Positions 1 through 8,605 of a DNA stretch of 64,000 bases are shown here, piece by piece. This DNA is from Scatosoma sp045127595 (GTDB lineage: Bacteria; Bacillota; Clostridia; Christensenellales; Borkfalkiaceae), in contig JBGVQS010000024.1 in the NCBI GenBank assembly GCA_045127595.1, forward strand, positions 41,953 through 105,952, given 5' to 3'. The position numbers were made by a program, and so were the translations under genes. The notes under the pieces are model-generated. The model was not told the DNA's origin and did no database searches. It worked only from the letters and a program-made list of their open reading frames with translations. The stretch's first letter is position 1, and each line of letters opens with the position of its first letter.

Positions 1-2
1 AG

Positions 3-605
3 CTTATCTTTGCGCAAACGAACGCGCAAACCGCTAAAAAATGTTTGGAGCGGCTGTGTACGTTCGATAAAAAGGCTTCTTACGAGTTGGATACGCTGCT
101 TCGCAGCGGTATGGAAGAACATGAACAAATTGCCTTTCGCTATTTTCGGTATATGGCGCAAAAAAAACGCCCTGTACATAACGAGCTTACCGTTTCAGCC
201 GTTTTTTCCGCCAACGAATGTATGGCAAAAATCGGCAAGGAAATCCATCGTTTTCACGGCTTTATTCGCTTTATGGAAACGACGAGCGGCGCGCTGTACG
301 CACCTTTTGCGCCCGATAACGATATATGCGATCTCTTGACGGCGCATTTTGTCGCGCGCTTGCCCGAATATCCGTTCGTACTGCACGACGTAACCCGTAA
401 AAAAGCCGCCGTTTACGACGGAAAAAACGTTTTTACCGCACCTTTATCCGAAGCCGACGTCCTACTTTCCGCCGACGAAAAGTCGTGGCAAGCCCTTTGG
501 AAAAGGTACTACGCCGCCGTGAATATCCCCTGCCGTGAGCGTTTGAAACAAATGCGTGGATATATGCCAACGCGCTATCATCCATTTTTAACCGAACGAA
601 ATTAA
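3..605 (+). CDS. DUF4130 / TIGR03915-type DNA-metabolism protein, 5' end outside window
   Basis: The C-terminal 200 residues of a protein whose frame is open to the left edge; a TTG at 45 is the first start-like codon inside the window but is probably internal. The sequence resembles the DUF4130/TIGR03915 family: a helical middle part, YAPFAPDNDICDLLTAHFVARLP, a FVLHDVTRKKAAVYDG segment and the end motif MPTRYHPFLTE. Family members are usually about 250 residues and are found beside a radical-SAM protein (TIGR03916); together they are predicted to act in DNA repair or modification, but no reaction is established to my knowledge. The radical-SAM partner would lie to the left of the window. A rho-independent terminator follows directly. 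Confidence 0.7.
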   Translation, partial: LIFAQTNAQTAKKCLERLCTFDKKASYELDTLLRSGMEEHEQIAFRYFRYMAQKKRPVHNELTVSAVFSANECMAKIGKEIHRFHGFIRFMETTSGALYAPFAPDNDICDLLTAHFVARLPEYPFVLHDVTRKKAAVYDGKNVFTAPLSEADVLLSADEKSWQALWKRYYAAVNIPCRERLKQMRGYMPTRYHPFLTERN

Positions 606-612
606 AAGAACA

Positions 613-647
613 GAGCCGATACTTTGCGTATCGGCTCCGCCTTTTTT
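613..647 (+). terminator. Rho-independent terminator of the DUF4130 gene
   Basis: A 10-bp perfect stem (gagccgatac / gtatcggctc) with a 5-base loop is followed by a run of six T, starting 8 bp after the stop codon. Confidence 0.85.
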
Positions 648-785
648 AGAGGAAAACAAAATTTTTTTAATCATCTTTTTTATTTTTATAGGGAAGAAGA
701 ATAAAACGACTGAAAATTGTTAGTTTCAATCAAAAAACAACTTTCCGAATCATCTATCCCAAACAATTTCTTTATCTTCAAACTA

Positions 786-1832
786 TTAGATGATGTCGAA
801 TATCCCTAACATTTGGTTCATCGTCCAAACAGGAATATCAATGGTAATATACGTTAAAGCGTATTGCCACTCAACAGTTTCCACCGTTCCATCCCGAGAA
901 GTCAGTACTTCTTTCTTCACGTTTCCGTTAGCGTCGTATTCCCGTGTGAAAACCTTCTTCGTTCCGTCAGAATAGCTAGACTCTTCTTTAATGCAATTCC
1001 CAGCGTTATCATACGTATAGTCGATTGTGTAGTCGTTTTCTTCGTAATTAGTATATACTTCTTGCGTCAACTGACCATCGGCATTGTAAGTATAATCAAT
1101 GTTATACCAATACTTGTTCAATGCCGTTCCATGCTCGTTCACTAAGTTCCCTTCATCGTTATAAGTATAGGTGTAAATATGATCCCCGTCCGGAGTTTTA
1201 TATTCACTCTTAATCATATTGCCATTCGCATCATAGGAATTCTCGTAATCGTAATGAACCACGTCGCCTTCCGTATAAGATTCTCTGATTAACAACCCGT
1301 TTTCGTCATAAGTATAACTATTGACCGTGATTACGACACCTTCAACGGAATACTCGGCTTTACTAATATTATTGTTATCATCATAGGTATAATCATACGC
1401 CAGAGAGGTTTCGTTGTACTTTACCGCCTGTTGCATAAGATTTCCCTTGCTGTCATACGTATACACACCGTCCTTTGTATATGCGTTGTTCTCCGTTCCT
1501 TCAACGCCCTCAGACAATATGCGCGACGGCATGTTATACGCACCAAGTTCTATCGTCATAACCCCCGATCTATCATAAAGGACATAGTTTGCAACCGTAG
1601 GGAAATATATAAATCTGGACAAATACTTTTGAGCATCTTTATAATTGCCCAGTTCCTTAAACATAGCGTAAGCACTCTCGTAATCACCGCTTTCAATCAG
1701 CGCGCAAGCATCGTTATACTTGGTTTCTTTTGCCTCGGAGTTATCATTCTCATTTACACAGGCAGCAAACGTACCCATCGCCATGGTAAAAACAAGAGCA
1801 GCACAAAATAATCGTGAAATTTTCTTCATCAT
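786..1832 (-). CDS. Lipoprotein with YD (Rhs-type) repeats
   Basis: A 348-residue secreted lipoprotein. The N-terminus MMKKISRLFCAALVFTMAMG is followed by the lipobox FAAC, so residue 25 should be the lipid-bearing Cys. Residues ~40-70 look like a single TPR-like hairpin (ESGDYESAYAMFKELGNYKDAQKYL). From about residue 120 to 325 there are roughly eight copies of a YD-type repeat, Y-x-Y-D-x-x-G-N-L/x-I/K, as in Rhs/wall-associated proteins. No toxin or core domain follows, so this is a short anchored surface protein rather than a polymorphic toxin. It has its own promoter and a GGATT ribosome site; it is monocistronic. Ligand or partner unknown. Confidence 0.8.
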   Translation of the reverse strand: MMKKISRLFCAALVFTMAMGTFAACVNENDNSEAKETKYNDACALIESGDYESAYAMFKELGNYKDAQKYLSRFIYFPTVANYVLYDRSGVMTIELGAYNMPSRILSEGVEGTENNAYTKDGVYTYDSKGNLMQQAVKYNETSLAYDYTYDDNNNISKAEYSVEGVVITVNSYTYDENGLLIRESYTEGDVVHYDYENSYDANGNMIKSEYKTPDGDHIYTYTYNDEGNLVNEHGTALNKYWYNIDYTYNADGQLTQEVYTNYEENDYTIDYTYDNAGNCIKEESSYSDGTKKVFTREYDANGNVKKEVLTSRDGTVETVEWQYALTYITIDIPVWTMNQMLGIFDII

Positions 1833-1867
1833 AATGATAATCCTTTCTATGTTAAATTTTTTTATTA

Positions 1868-1896
1868 ATTATAGCATGCAAGTCTCAAATTGTCAA
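1868..1896 (-). promoter_or_regulatory. Sigma-A promoter of the YD-repeat lipoprotein
   Basis: On the minus strand TTGACA (1891-1896) and TATAAT (1868-1873) are separated by exactly 17 bp, about 35 bp upstream of the start codon. Confidence 0.85.
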
Positions 1897-1986
1897 CCTG
1901 TTGAAGCCGTTTTCCCTTAATTTTTGTTTTGATGGAATTTTTCAAAAAAGGAACAAAAAAGATATTTTCCGTTGTTTTGATATGGA

Positions 1987-2216
1987 CTTAAACCCGTGCG
2001 TACTCAATCACGGCGAATCCGTGTATGGAATCCGCAACTTGTTGCGGTATGAAATTGATTGCAAAGCAATCGCATGGAATCAAGTCGCAGAAAAATGCAC
2101 CTTTGGTGATGCCATACGTCTACGGCGATTACATACACGCTGACGCATGATTCCATACCAAGCCTGCGGCTTGGATAAAAAAATTCGACAAGTCGAAACT
2201 TGTCGAATTTTTTGCG
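1987..2216. repeat. Hairpin-array intergenic repeat, copy A
   Basis: This non-coding segment is repeated at 3190-3411. It is a string of short hairpins (CACGG/CCGTG, CCGCAA/TTGCGG, GATTGC/GCAATC, CACC/GGTG, AAGCC/GGCTT) separated by a 9-10 base box of the form GTATGGAATC, which appears three times direct and then inverted as GATTCCATAC near the right end. It closes with a strong terminator-like hairpin AAAAAATTCGACAAGT / ACTTGTCGAATTTTTT (about 2177-2211). No convincing ORF; the open frame here has no ribosome site and is a chance frame. The remaining DNA of the 1833-2303 gap shows only the upstream gene's promoter. Confidence 0.85.
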
Positions 2217-2303
2217 TTAGTACAACAAAATCTCTAAAATCACCTTGTTTTTATAGGGTTCAACTATGAAATGATTAAAAAATAAGTATAGTTCTAAAAA
2301 CTT

Positions 2304-2633
2304 TTAATCCTTATAAATATTTTTTTCAGTCTGGAAATAGTATTCTCTAAAGACATATTCTTTTATAAGATGTTTTGTGATTTTTCGGTGCTTAGGATAA
2401 ACTCTAATCAAATGCAATGTGATTATCGGAAAACTAACACCTACCACAATACACAAAGGCGCAACGCAATATAATAATATCCTTGCAGCATATTCTACGT
2501 TATCATAAAAAATGGACACAAACAAAAATAATAGACCACATAAAATAAAAATCAAAGGTACAAGAATCAACGCAAATTTTACCATCCCTCTACATTCTGT
2601 AGAGATTTTTCCATTAAAAATATCTTTCTTCAT
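2304..2633 (-). CDS. Small two-helix membrane protein, unknown
   Basis: A 109-residue protein I do not recognise. Two hydrophobic stretches, about residues 17-43 and 50-76, should span the membrane; both tails are charged and the C-terminus is basic (YPKHRKITKHLIKEY). Translation from ATG at 2633 is plausible but no strong Shine-Dalgarno is evident. It lies 47 bp downstream of the neighbouring small gene on the same strand and probably shares its promoter. The AT content is higher than in the core genes to the right, which fits an accessory pocket between the two repeat copies. Confidence 0.5.
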   Translation of the reverse strand: MKKDIFNGKISTECRGMVKFALILVPLIFILCGLLFLFVSIFYDNVEYAARILLYCVAPLCIVVGVSFPIITLHLIRVYPKHRKITKHLIKEYVFREYYFQTEKNIYKD

Positions 2634-2680
2634 TTTTGTTTTAACTCACTTTCATTTCTATGATTTTAAATCGATTTTAG

Positions 2681-3010
2681 TTACAATTTATCAAAAATAA
2701 ACGGATTTCCCTTAAATGGAGAATACACATTTTTTCCACTAATTATAACGTCTTCTTCCCCTGCTGGTATAATAATCATGTCCGCATAAACATCTGCCAC
2801 TTGAAGTGTTACGTCGGCAAAGATTCTATGTTGATTATTATTGATTTCAACAACAAGTTCCGAATTATTCTTCAATCTGCCAACTTCCTTGCAAGGATAC
2901 CCCCAAATCACACGCTGACAGTCATTTTCATCGACAATATATATCTTTACTTTCATCAAAGATGCCACAATCGACTTTCTTCTCTTTATGGTTAATTTTC
3001 GCACAATCAT
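2681..3010 (-). CDS. Small hypothetical protein
   Basis: A 109-residue protein without a recognised domain. After a basic N-terminus (MIVRKLTIKRRKS) the rest alternates short hydrophobic strands and turns (KVKIYIVDENDCQRVIWGY, ELVVEIN, TLQVADVYADMIIIPAG), so an all-beta fold of the PEGA or Ig kind is possible but only a guess. There are no membrane segments. The start is uncertain: ATG at 3010 has an AG-rich stretch very close, while an internal ATG at 2956 begins MKVKIYIVDEN and would remove the basic leader. A good promoter lies upstream. Confidence 0.5.
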   Translation of the reverse strand: MIVRKLTIKRRKSIVASLMKVKIYIVDENDCQRVIWGYPCKEVGRLKNNSELVVEINNNQHRIFADVTLQVADVYADMIIIPAGEEDVIISGKNVYSPFKGNPFIFDKL

Positions 3011-3035
3011 TTCTCTCTAAAATTTTTCTAAGCTT

Positions 3036-3064
3036 ATTATAACACAAAATCATCAATTTTTCAA
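3036..3064 (-). promoter_or_regulatory. Promoter of the small gene pair at 2304-3010
   Basis: Minus-strand TTGAAA (3059-3064) and TATAAT (3036-3041) with a 17-bp spacer, 25 bp upstream of the start codon. Confidence 0.75.
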
Positions 3065-3189
3065 CCATTTTTATACCTTGCTTACTATATATTTTAAGTT
3101 CAAGTCATACAAGAGGGCTACACAATGTTGCACTTAATTAAGGTTAGTTATTTAAAAAGTCAAACGGCGTTTTTAGAGATTTAGACAAC

Positions 3190-3411
3190 CTAAACCCGTG
3201 CATACTCAATCACGGCGGAGCCGTGTATGGAATCCGTTGCAAGACGGCATGGAATTGATTGCAGAGCAATCGTATGGAATCAAGCCGCGAAAATGCACCT
3301 TTGGTGATGCCATACGTCTACGGCGATTACATACACGCTGGGGCGTGATTCCACACCAAGCCTGTGGCTTGGATAAAAAAATTCGACAAGTTTCGACTTG
3401 TCGAATTTTTT
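3190..3411. repeat. Hairpin-array intergenic repeat, copy B
   Basis: Second copy of the element at 1987-2216, same orientation, with most bases identical. Hairpins are conserved although their sequences differ: the second hairpin reads CCGT(TGCAAG)ACGG here against CCGCAA(CTTG)TTGCGG in copy A, and the last loop has changed while its stem stays perfect. That pattern points to selection on structure or to a palindromic mobile element. The element ends in the same poly-A/poly-T hairpin and abuts a 20-bp duplicate of the tRNA-Gln 3' region. The stretch 3427-3547 beyond it holds no gene that I can support. Confidence 0.85.
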
Positions 3412-3426
3412 GGCTGGGGCGAAGTG
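3407..3426 (-). repeat. Duplicated 3' end of tRNA-Gln
   Basis: The 20 bases tttttggctggggcgaagtg occur here and again at 3580-3599, where they are the 3' end of the intact tRNA-Gln (acceptor, CCA and part of the T arm) plus its terminator T-run. A short gaacacccg match to the T-loop region also occurs near 3509. This looks like a remnant tRNA end left by recombination or integration. Confidence 0.7.
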
Positions 3427-3547
3427 GTATTGCCCTTTGGGCAAAGTGTCGGCGCTCAACAGCTTTCGTGATTCTTTTTAACCTTTTTGCTTATCGCGCC
3501 TCGCGCGAACACCCGTTAACGCGGGCATTCTTGCACTCCACGCAAAC

Positions 3548-3583
3548 AAAAACACAGCACACCCTCTCGGTGTGCTGTGTTTT
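3548..3583 (-). terminator. Terminator of tRNA-Gln
   Basis: A long stem aacacagcacacc / ggtgtgctgtgtt with a 5-base loop lies directly downstream of the tRNA CCA end. On the minus strand it is followed by a short T-run. Confidence 0.85.
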
Positions 3584-3658
3584 TGGCTGGGGCGAAGTGA
3601 TTCGAACACCCGAATGACGGAGTCAGAGTCCGTTGCCTTACCGCTTGGCGACGCCCCA
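3584..3658 (-). tRNA. tRNA-Gln (anticodon CTG)
   Basis: Read on the minus strand the gene starts TGGGGCGTCGCCAAGCGG and folds into a complete cloverleaf: acceptor TGGGGCG/CGCCCCA, anticodon stem ACGGA/TCCGT with loop CTCTGAC (anticodon CTG), and a T arm containing GTTCGAATC. The discriminator G is followed by an encoded CCA. It has its own promoter and terminator, so it is a single-gene unit. Confidence 0.93.
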
Positions 3659-3693
3659 AAATATTAAGAACGCTCGTTCTCTTTTACGGCGTT

Positions 3694-3722
3694 ATTTTAT
3701 CAAACTTTTTTCCTTTTGGCAA
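3694..3722 (-). promoter_or_regulatory. Promoter of tRNA-Gln
   Basis: Minus-strand TTGCCA (3717-3722) and TAAAAT (3694-3699), spacer 17 bp, 36 bp upstream of the mature tRNA 5' end. Confidence 0.75.
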
Positions 3723-3844
3723 GCGTTTTTATACCCTTTTGGGAACTTTTTTCAAAATTCCGCAAAAAAAGCTTTTTTCTCCCCTTTTTCCGCTTTTTAT
3801 TTGTTTTATCATACCTTTATAAATTTTATTAGGATGGTATCATT

Positions 3845-4420
3845 ATGTTTTTAAGCGATTTAACGCAAAATAAAATTTTTGTCGGAAACACCGAACGCGG
3901 CGTTTGCTGTGGAATAGGCATTTCCTTAAAAAATCATACGGTAAAATATCTGTTTTGTACAAGCGAGGTTTCCCGCTACCCGGAAATCGATTACGCCGTC
4001 AACGTTTCCGCGGTGCAGCAATATTCCCCATTCATCTCCCTTGCAAGATTACGCCCCATCTTCCCCAAAAATGCCGATCGGCTTTTTATAGGCAGACCTA
4101 TTTATTCCTACGAGGGCACTTTTTTGGGCAGTGTAGAAGACGCGGAAATGAAAGATTTTATCGTAACCCGCATTTATAGCGACCGCAACGAAAGTTTCCC
4201 TATCACGTCCGTTTGCGCTTGTTCCGACGCGGTGATTTTACGAAAAGAACAGCCCTTTCCACTCGGTCAACGCGTACCTGCCCCCATTCTTCCGCTCGTA
4301 ACCGAGAAAAACGACGCCGTGGTTACAAAGCCCATCTTAAAGACGGCAATCAAAAACAAAGCCCTAATAAAGCTGACGCTTTCCTTGTCGCCCTTCCGTT
4401 TCCCTGCCGCCCACCGCTAA
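3845..4420 (+). CDS. Hypothetical protein with PRC-barrel-like segment
   Basis: A 191-residue soluble protein that I do not firmly recognise. Residues ~85-120 (RPIYSYEGTFLGSVEDAEMKDFIVTRIYSD) read like a PRC-barrel beta segment, as in small Bacillota proteins linked to sporulation or RNA turnover; the first 60 residues are also strand-rich (KIFVGNTERGVCCGIGISLKN). The C-terminus is basic (KTAIKNKALIK). The start ATG has an AGGATGG ribosome site 8 bp upstream. It converges with the next gene with a 14-bp gap. One copy of the dispersed CGTACCTGCCCCC motif lies in its coding region (4273-4285), on the opposite strand sense to most copies. Confidence 0.6.
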   Translation: MFLSDLTQNKIFVGNTERGVCCGIGISLKNHTVKYLFCTSEVSRYPEIDYAVNVSAVQQYSPFISLARLRPIFPKNADRLFIGRPIYSYEGTFLGSVEDAEMKDFIVTRIYSDRNESFPITSVCACSDAVILRKEQPFPLGQRVPAPILPLVTEKNDAVVTKPILKTAIKNKALIKLTLSLSPFRFPAAHR

Positions 4421-4434
4421 CCAACAATATCCTA

Positions 4435-5076
4435 TTACACCGCATATTTTGCGGAAAGCTTTAACAGTCTTGCGAGCAAATCGTTCGCTGCGCGTAAATC
4501 GGAATTTGTCCAAGACTCTTTATTTTCTAACAACGCAAACGCCTTTTTCATTTCTTCCGTTTCCAAGCGTTCGGCAACAGTCAACCGCGCGTTTCGAATC
4601 AGGGTAAGGAGTTCGCTCGCATACCCCACGTCTATCTTTTCTTCTGTTGTTTCTTCCCCTTCAAAACCCGCCGTTTCGGGATTCAAAACCGTGTGCAATC
4701 TTGCGCGAATGTAGGTATTATCCCGCTCCGGCAACGTATATTCGATATTGCGTTTTTCCTTTCGTTTCATCTTCCGCTTATATCGTGCTTTGCGGCGCGC
4801 CCAAATACAAAATAGGAGCAATAAATATATCGCGCCGTAAATAATCCCGATACAAGCCACCCCCAAGCGGAATATATACGTTTCCGCTTTTTGTAAAGTC
4901 AAAACAAGACTCGCGCCGAAAACGGAACACGCGCCGCCGCCTATAAATACCCCGAAGTTATCCGCGCAAAAAGCCAAAATTGCCATAAAGAAAAGCACTC
5001 CAAGTGCGCTTCCCACTACGCACGACAATAAAAAATTCTCGGCATACACGGCTAAAATTTCCCTTATAAAAGCCAT
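4435..5076 (-). CDS. Membrane protein of unknown function
   Basis: A 213-residue protein. Three hydrophobic segments are visible at roughly residues 13-37, 40-62 and 70-92, followed by a strongly basic stretch (RRKARYKRKMKRKEKRN) that should face the cytoplasm, and a charged helical C-terminal part of about 90 residues that ends in a coiled or helical-bundle-like region. No enzyme motif. It lies 103 bp downstream of addA on the same strand and could be co-transcribed with addBA. Probably restricted to the lineage. Confidence 0.65.
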   Translation of the reverse strand: MAFIREILAVYAENFLLSCVVGSALGVLFFMAILAFCADNFGVFIGGGACSVFGASLVLTLQKAETYIFRLGVACIGIIYGAIYLLLLFCIWARRKARYKRKMKRKEKRNIEYTLPERDNTYIRARLHTVLNPETAGFEGEETTEEKIDVGYASELLTLIRNARLTVAERLETEEMKKAFALLENKESWTNSDLRAANDLLARLLKLSAKYAV

Positions 5077-5179
5077 AAAAACACCTCCCGTTTCGCAACG
5101 TATAAACTATGCGCAAACGAAAGGCGTTTTTTTTGTTGTTTTTTGCCGTTTTTTTACTTTTTTCGTCCTTTATATCCCT

Positions 5180-8100
5180 TTATTCCACTTCCACGGAATA
5201 CCCTTTTTTGATATTGACGAGAGTGCAGCGAATCGCACTCGGTTCTACGTGTAAAATCTTCGCTACCGCAAGCCGATAAATATGCAGCTGCGGTGCGTAT
5301 TCTTTCAATAGCGTTTCCGCAGTTTTCCCCGAATATTTATAATCGATAACGCGCACTTCTTCCCCTACCGCAAGCAAGTCGATTGCGCCTTGGAACAAAA
5401 TTTCTTCCTGCAACGCCGTAGGCGTATACGTTTGCCCCCCCTGCGCATAGGTATCGGCTACCGTTAAGGATACCAAAAATTGCTGTTCTCGATAAAGGCG
5501 GGAATCTTTCAGCTCGTAAAACACGGGCGCGGAAAGAATTTTCTCCAACTGCTCCACGGAAAGCAACGCCGCCGCGTCCTTATTTTCACGCTCAAATGCC
5601 TGATATGCCGCAACTACCGCCGAAGCTCTATCTTGACCGCGAATCGGCGTGCCGTCCTGCCCATACAGCCTTGAAAAATCGAAATTCTCCAAAAAAGCGT
5701 GATAGGCTAACCCTTGCGCCTGTGCGTCTACGCCGTAATTTTCTTCCTTATCAAAAAGCTTTTCAGCTTGTATTTCGTCCGTTTCTGATTCCTGCATTTC
5801 TTTAAAGGAAGCCATGACCAAGGAAGCGGAACTCTTTACCCGTAAATTCTCCGCGCCACTTTGCGGATATTGCCAAGTAAAGGAATCCATGATCTCTTTG
5901 GCAATTTTTTCGTCTGGACAAAACGCGAGTGCAACCCGCTCTTGCTTAGGCGGATCAGCAATCGAATCAAACGTCTCGTACTCTTCCCAAACGGAAAAAT
6001 CGGTAAACTCCGCAAAGGAACGGGCGTAGCGAACGTCCGATACGGGCGGTTTTTTATCGAAAATCATATGCAACGTATGCTTTGCGCGCGTCAACGCAAC
6101 GTAATATAAATTCAATTCGTCGGAAATCGAGCTTTCCGTTTCGCGTAACTCGTGCAAGCGGCGAAGAAGCGTCGTACTCTTGACCATTCGTTCGGTGTCA
6201 AACGCTTTGGGGGCAAGCCCAAATTTTTCTTCTACGTACGCCTCGTCTCTATCCGTCAAGCGGAACGTGCCGCCTAAATTATCCAAAATCACAACGGGAT
6301 ATTCCAACCCCTTAGACGAATGCATCGTCAATACTTTTACCGAGTCTTCCCCGCCGTTCTCGCTATATTCAATCGTGTAATCGAGATTGCGTAACCGCAC
6401 CAAAAATTCATGCACGCAAAGGGGCTCTTCCCCACTCGCTTCTTCGATAAAACGGTGGATTCGTCTCGTACATGCTATCCCGTTTTTGCGTGAAAGCAGT
6501 TCCGCTTCCATGCGCGTATCATGGATAATTTTCGTCAAAAGCTCCGCCGCGTCCAAAACGGTGGAAAGAAGTTTATATTCCTGCAACAGCTTGAAAAATG
6601 CGTTCAATTTTTCAGCGATATAATCCCCTTTTTCCGCTCCGTAGCGTTCGCAAGCGGTTCTAAAATAAAATTCCTCAGGATAAGCAAGGCGAATTTCCGA
6701 GAGTTCATCCGCTGACATTTTCCCCATAGCGGATAACAGCGCGCTACAAAGGGGTACGTCTTGCTGTGCGTTGTCAATCAAGCGCAAAATATCAATCAAC
6801 GTCTTTACTTCCGTATACTCGCAAATATTGACCGCCGCAGCCGCTGTTACGGGCAAACCGCTTGCGGAAAGCGCCGCGACCGTTTTCGCTATTTCCCCCT
6901 GCTTTTTTCGGGAAAGCACCGCTATATCCGAATAGCCTATCCGGCGGTATTCCTTTTTATCGGGATCGTACCATTTGCAAGAAGTTTCCCGTTCGATAAT
7001 GTTACGAATCAAACGCGCGGCGGAGCTTTCTTGTTTCTCCTGCTTGCTTGCGTGCGCTTTTACCGAGTAAACGCCGCGTTCTTCTTTCTCCTTTTTTTCT
7101 TCTTCGGGGAGAAAGTGTACGGCGACTTTTCCGCTGTTCAACTCGTACATGCCCCCACGTTCCATATAGGAATCGTGCAAATAATCCACCGCGGAAGTGC
7201 GTGGCGTCATAGCCAAAGAAAATTGAGAATTGACCGCGTCAAGCACCGCATCGGCACTACGGAAATTTCTCGTCATCATCAAGCTGTTATGCCCGTCGCG
7301 CGCAAATTCCTGCCGCTTTTCGGCAAAGAATTTCGATTTGCTGCCGCGGAAGCCGTAGATCGCTTGTTTAACGTCCCCGACCAAAAATAAATTTTCACCG
7401 CCGATTTTGGAAATGATTGCTTCTTGCACGGGATTGACGTCCTGATATTCGTCTACGAATACGTAACGGAATTTTCCACGCGTTTCCGCTGCAATTTCTT
7501 CATTTTCTAAAAGCGCGAGCGCTTTATGCTCTAAGTCGTTATAATCGAGCACACCCTTTTCCGCTTTCAACGCCGCGTATAATCCGTCAAAACGCAGCAA
7601 CACCGTCGCAAGCGCCGAAGCGGTCTGCCCCGACAACAAGAAATTGTCCAATTCTTTGGCTTTGGAGAGAGTACTCGACAACTCGTCGTCGTATAGTTTG
7701 CTAACTTTTCCTTTCAAAAACGAAAGGCGTTCCAAATGCCGCCGCTTTTCGTCCGTATCGTTTTTGCTTTTGCGGATAACGGTAAATTTCGGTTTTTCAA
7801 GCGCGCACGCGTCAAAATATCCGTTGCTGTTTCCAAGCGCGGCAAGATAGTCCTTCAATTCCGTTGCAAGCGCAAGCGGTGCAGGCGCGCCAAGCTGTTC
7901 GAAATAGCTAAATTCCGCGTCGATTTTTTCGCTGTAATAGGCGCACTTTTCTTGTAAAATCTTCAAAAGCTCTGCGCAAACCGCTTCAAAAATTTCACTT
8001 GTGTAGCCCTGCTCGGTGCGCAACAGATACTCCCGATAATCCGCACGGCAACGCAAACTCTCGTAAGCGGTCGCAATGATACGGCGCAAGGCGTTATCGC

Positions 8101-8605
8101 TTTTTTTGCGCCAGTACACGGAGAGCAAATGCTGAAATTTTTCGTCCCTATCCTCGTAGCCGCTTTCCGTCAGCTCGTCCAAGGCTTCGTTTTGAAGCGC
8201 CGTGCCTTCCGCATCGTCGCTGCCGATTACACGGAATTTATTATCCACGCCCGCCGCGAAGAAATGGCTGCGAATCAGCTTCGCGCAAAAGGAATGTATG
8301 GTGGAAATATCCGCCGTAGGAACTGCGGATAGCTGTCTTTTCAGCTCGTTTTTCTTATCCTGCGTGATTTGTGGATCGTTTATGGCGTCGATTAAAGCGC
8401 GCGCTAATTTTTCTTTCATTTGCGCAGCCGCTTTTTTCGTGAACGTAACCGCCAAAATATCTTCTACGCGCACCCCCGATTTGATGAGCCGAATGATTTT
8501 CTCGATCATGACCGTCGTCTTGCCACTGCCTGCCGACGCGGAAACAATGGTTTTCCCCTGCGCGTCGATCGCAGCGCGTTGCTCGCTTGTGAATCTATCG
8601 CTCAT
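5180..8605 (-). CDS. addA: ATP-dependent helicase/nuclease subunit A (AddA)
   Basis: A UvrD-type (SF1A) helicase with a C-terminal RecB nuclease domain, 1141 residues, the normal size for AddA. AddAB processes double-strand ends for RecA loading. Visible motifs: Q-motif and Walker A near the N-terminus (SASAGSGKT), Ia (AVTFTKKAA), motif II (FVDEYQDVN, ~residue 390), motif III-IV (GDVKQAIYGFRG), motif V (VKVLTMHSSKGLEYPVV, ~760) and VI (LYYVALTRAK). The nuclease core is at the end: AIDLLAV...VRVIDYKYSGK. The start codon overlaps the addB stop by 4 bp (ATGA), so the two are translationally coupled. The gene carries a one-mismatch copy of the dispersed motif (7144-7156). Confidence 0.97.
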   Translation of the reverse strand: MSDRFTSEQRAAIDAQGKTIVSASAGSGKTTVMIEKIIRLIKSGVRVEDILAVTFTKKAAAQMKEKLARALIDAINDPQITQDKKNELKRQLSAVPTADISTIHSFCAKLIRSHFFAAGVDNKFRVIGSDDAEGTALQNEALDELTESGYEDRDEKFQHLLSVYWRKKSDNALRRIIATAYESLRCRADYREYLLRTEQGYTSEIFEAVCAELLKILQEKCAYYSEKIDAEFSYFEQLGAPAPLALATELKDYLAALGNSNGYFDACALEKPKFTVIRKSKNDTDEKRRHLERLSFLKGKVSKLYDDELSSTLSKAKELDNFLLSGQTASALATVLLRFDGLYAALKAEKGVLDYNDLEHKALALLENEEIAAETRGKFRYVFVDEYQDVNPVQEAIISKIGGENLFLVGDVKQAIYGFRGSKSKFFAEKRQEFARDGHNSLMMTRNFRSADAVLDAVNSQFSLAMTPRTSAVDYLHDSYMERGGMYELNSGKVAVHFLPEEEKKEKEERGVYSVKAHASKQEKQESSAARLIRNIIERETSCKWYDPDKKEYRRIGYSDIAVLSRKKQGEIAKTVAALSASGLPVTAAAAVNICEYTEVKTLIDILRLIDNAQQDVPLCSALLSAMGKMSADELSEIRLAYPEEFYFRTACERYGAEKGDYIAEKLNAFFKLLQEYKLLSTVLDAAELLTKIIHDTRMEAELLSRKNGIACTRRIHRFIEEASGEEPLCVHEFLVRLRNLDYTIEYSENGGEDSVKVLTMHSSKGLEYPVVILDNLGGTFRLTDRDEAYVEEKFGLAPKAFDTERMVKSTTLLRRLHELRETESSISDELNLYYVALTRAKHTLHMIFDKKPPVSDVRYARSFAEFTDFSVWEEYETFDSIADPPKQERVALAFCPDEKIAKEIMDSFTWQYPQSGAENLRVKSSASLVMASFKEMQESETDEIQAEKLFDKEENYGVDAQAQGLAYHAFLENFDFSRLYGQDGTPIRGQDRASAVVAAYQAFERENKDAAALLSVEQLEKILSAPVFYELKDSRLYREQQFLVSLTVADTYAQGGQTYTPTALQEEILFQGAIDLLAVGEEVRVIDYKYSGKTAETLLKEYAPQLHIYRLAVAKILHVEPSAIRCTLVNIKKGYSVEVE

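Noticed and set aside
1901..2143. 80-codon plus-strand frame in repeat copy A
   Set aside because: Shares text with the frame in copy B only because the DNA is repeated; no ribosome site.
3198..3617. 139-codon plus-strand frame across repeat copy B and the tRNA
   Set aside because: Runs through hairpin repeats and antisense to tRNA-Gln; no start signal.
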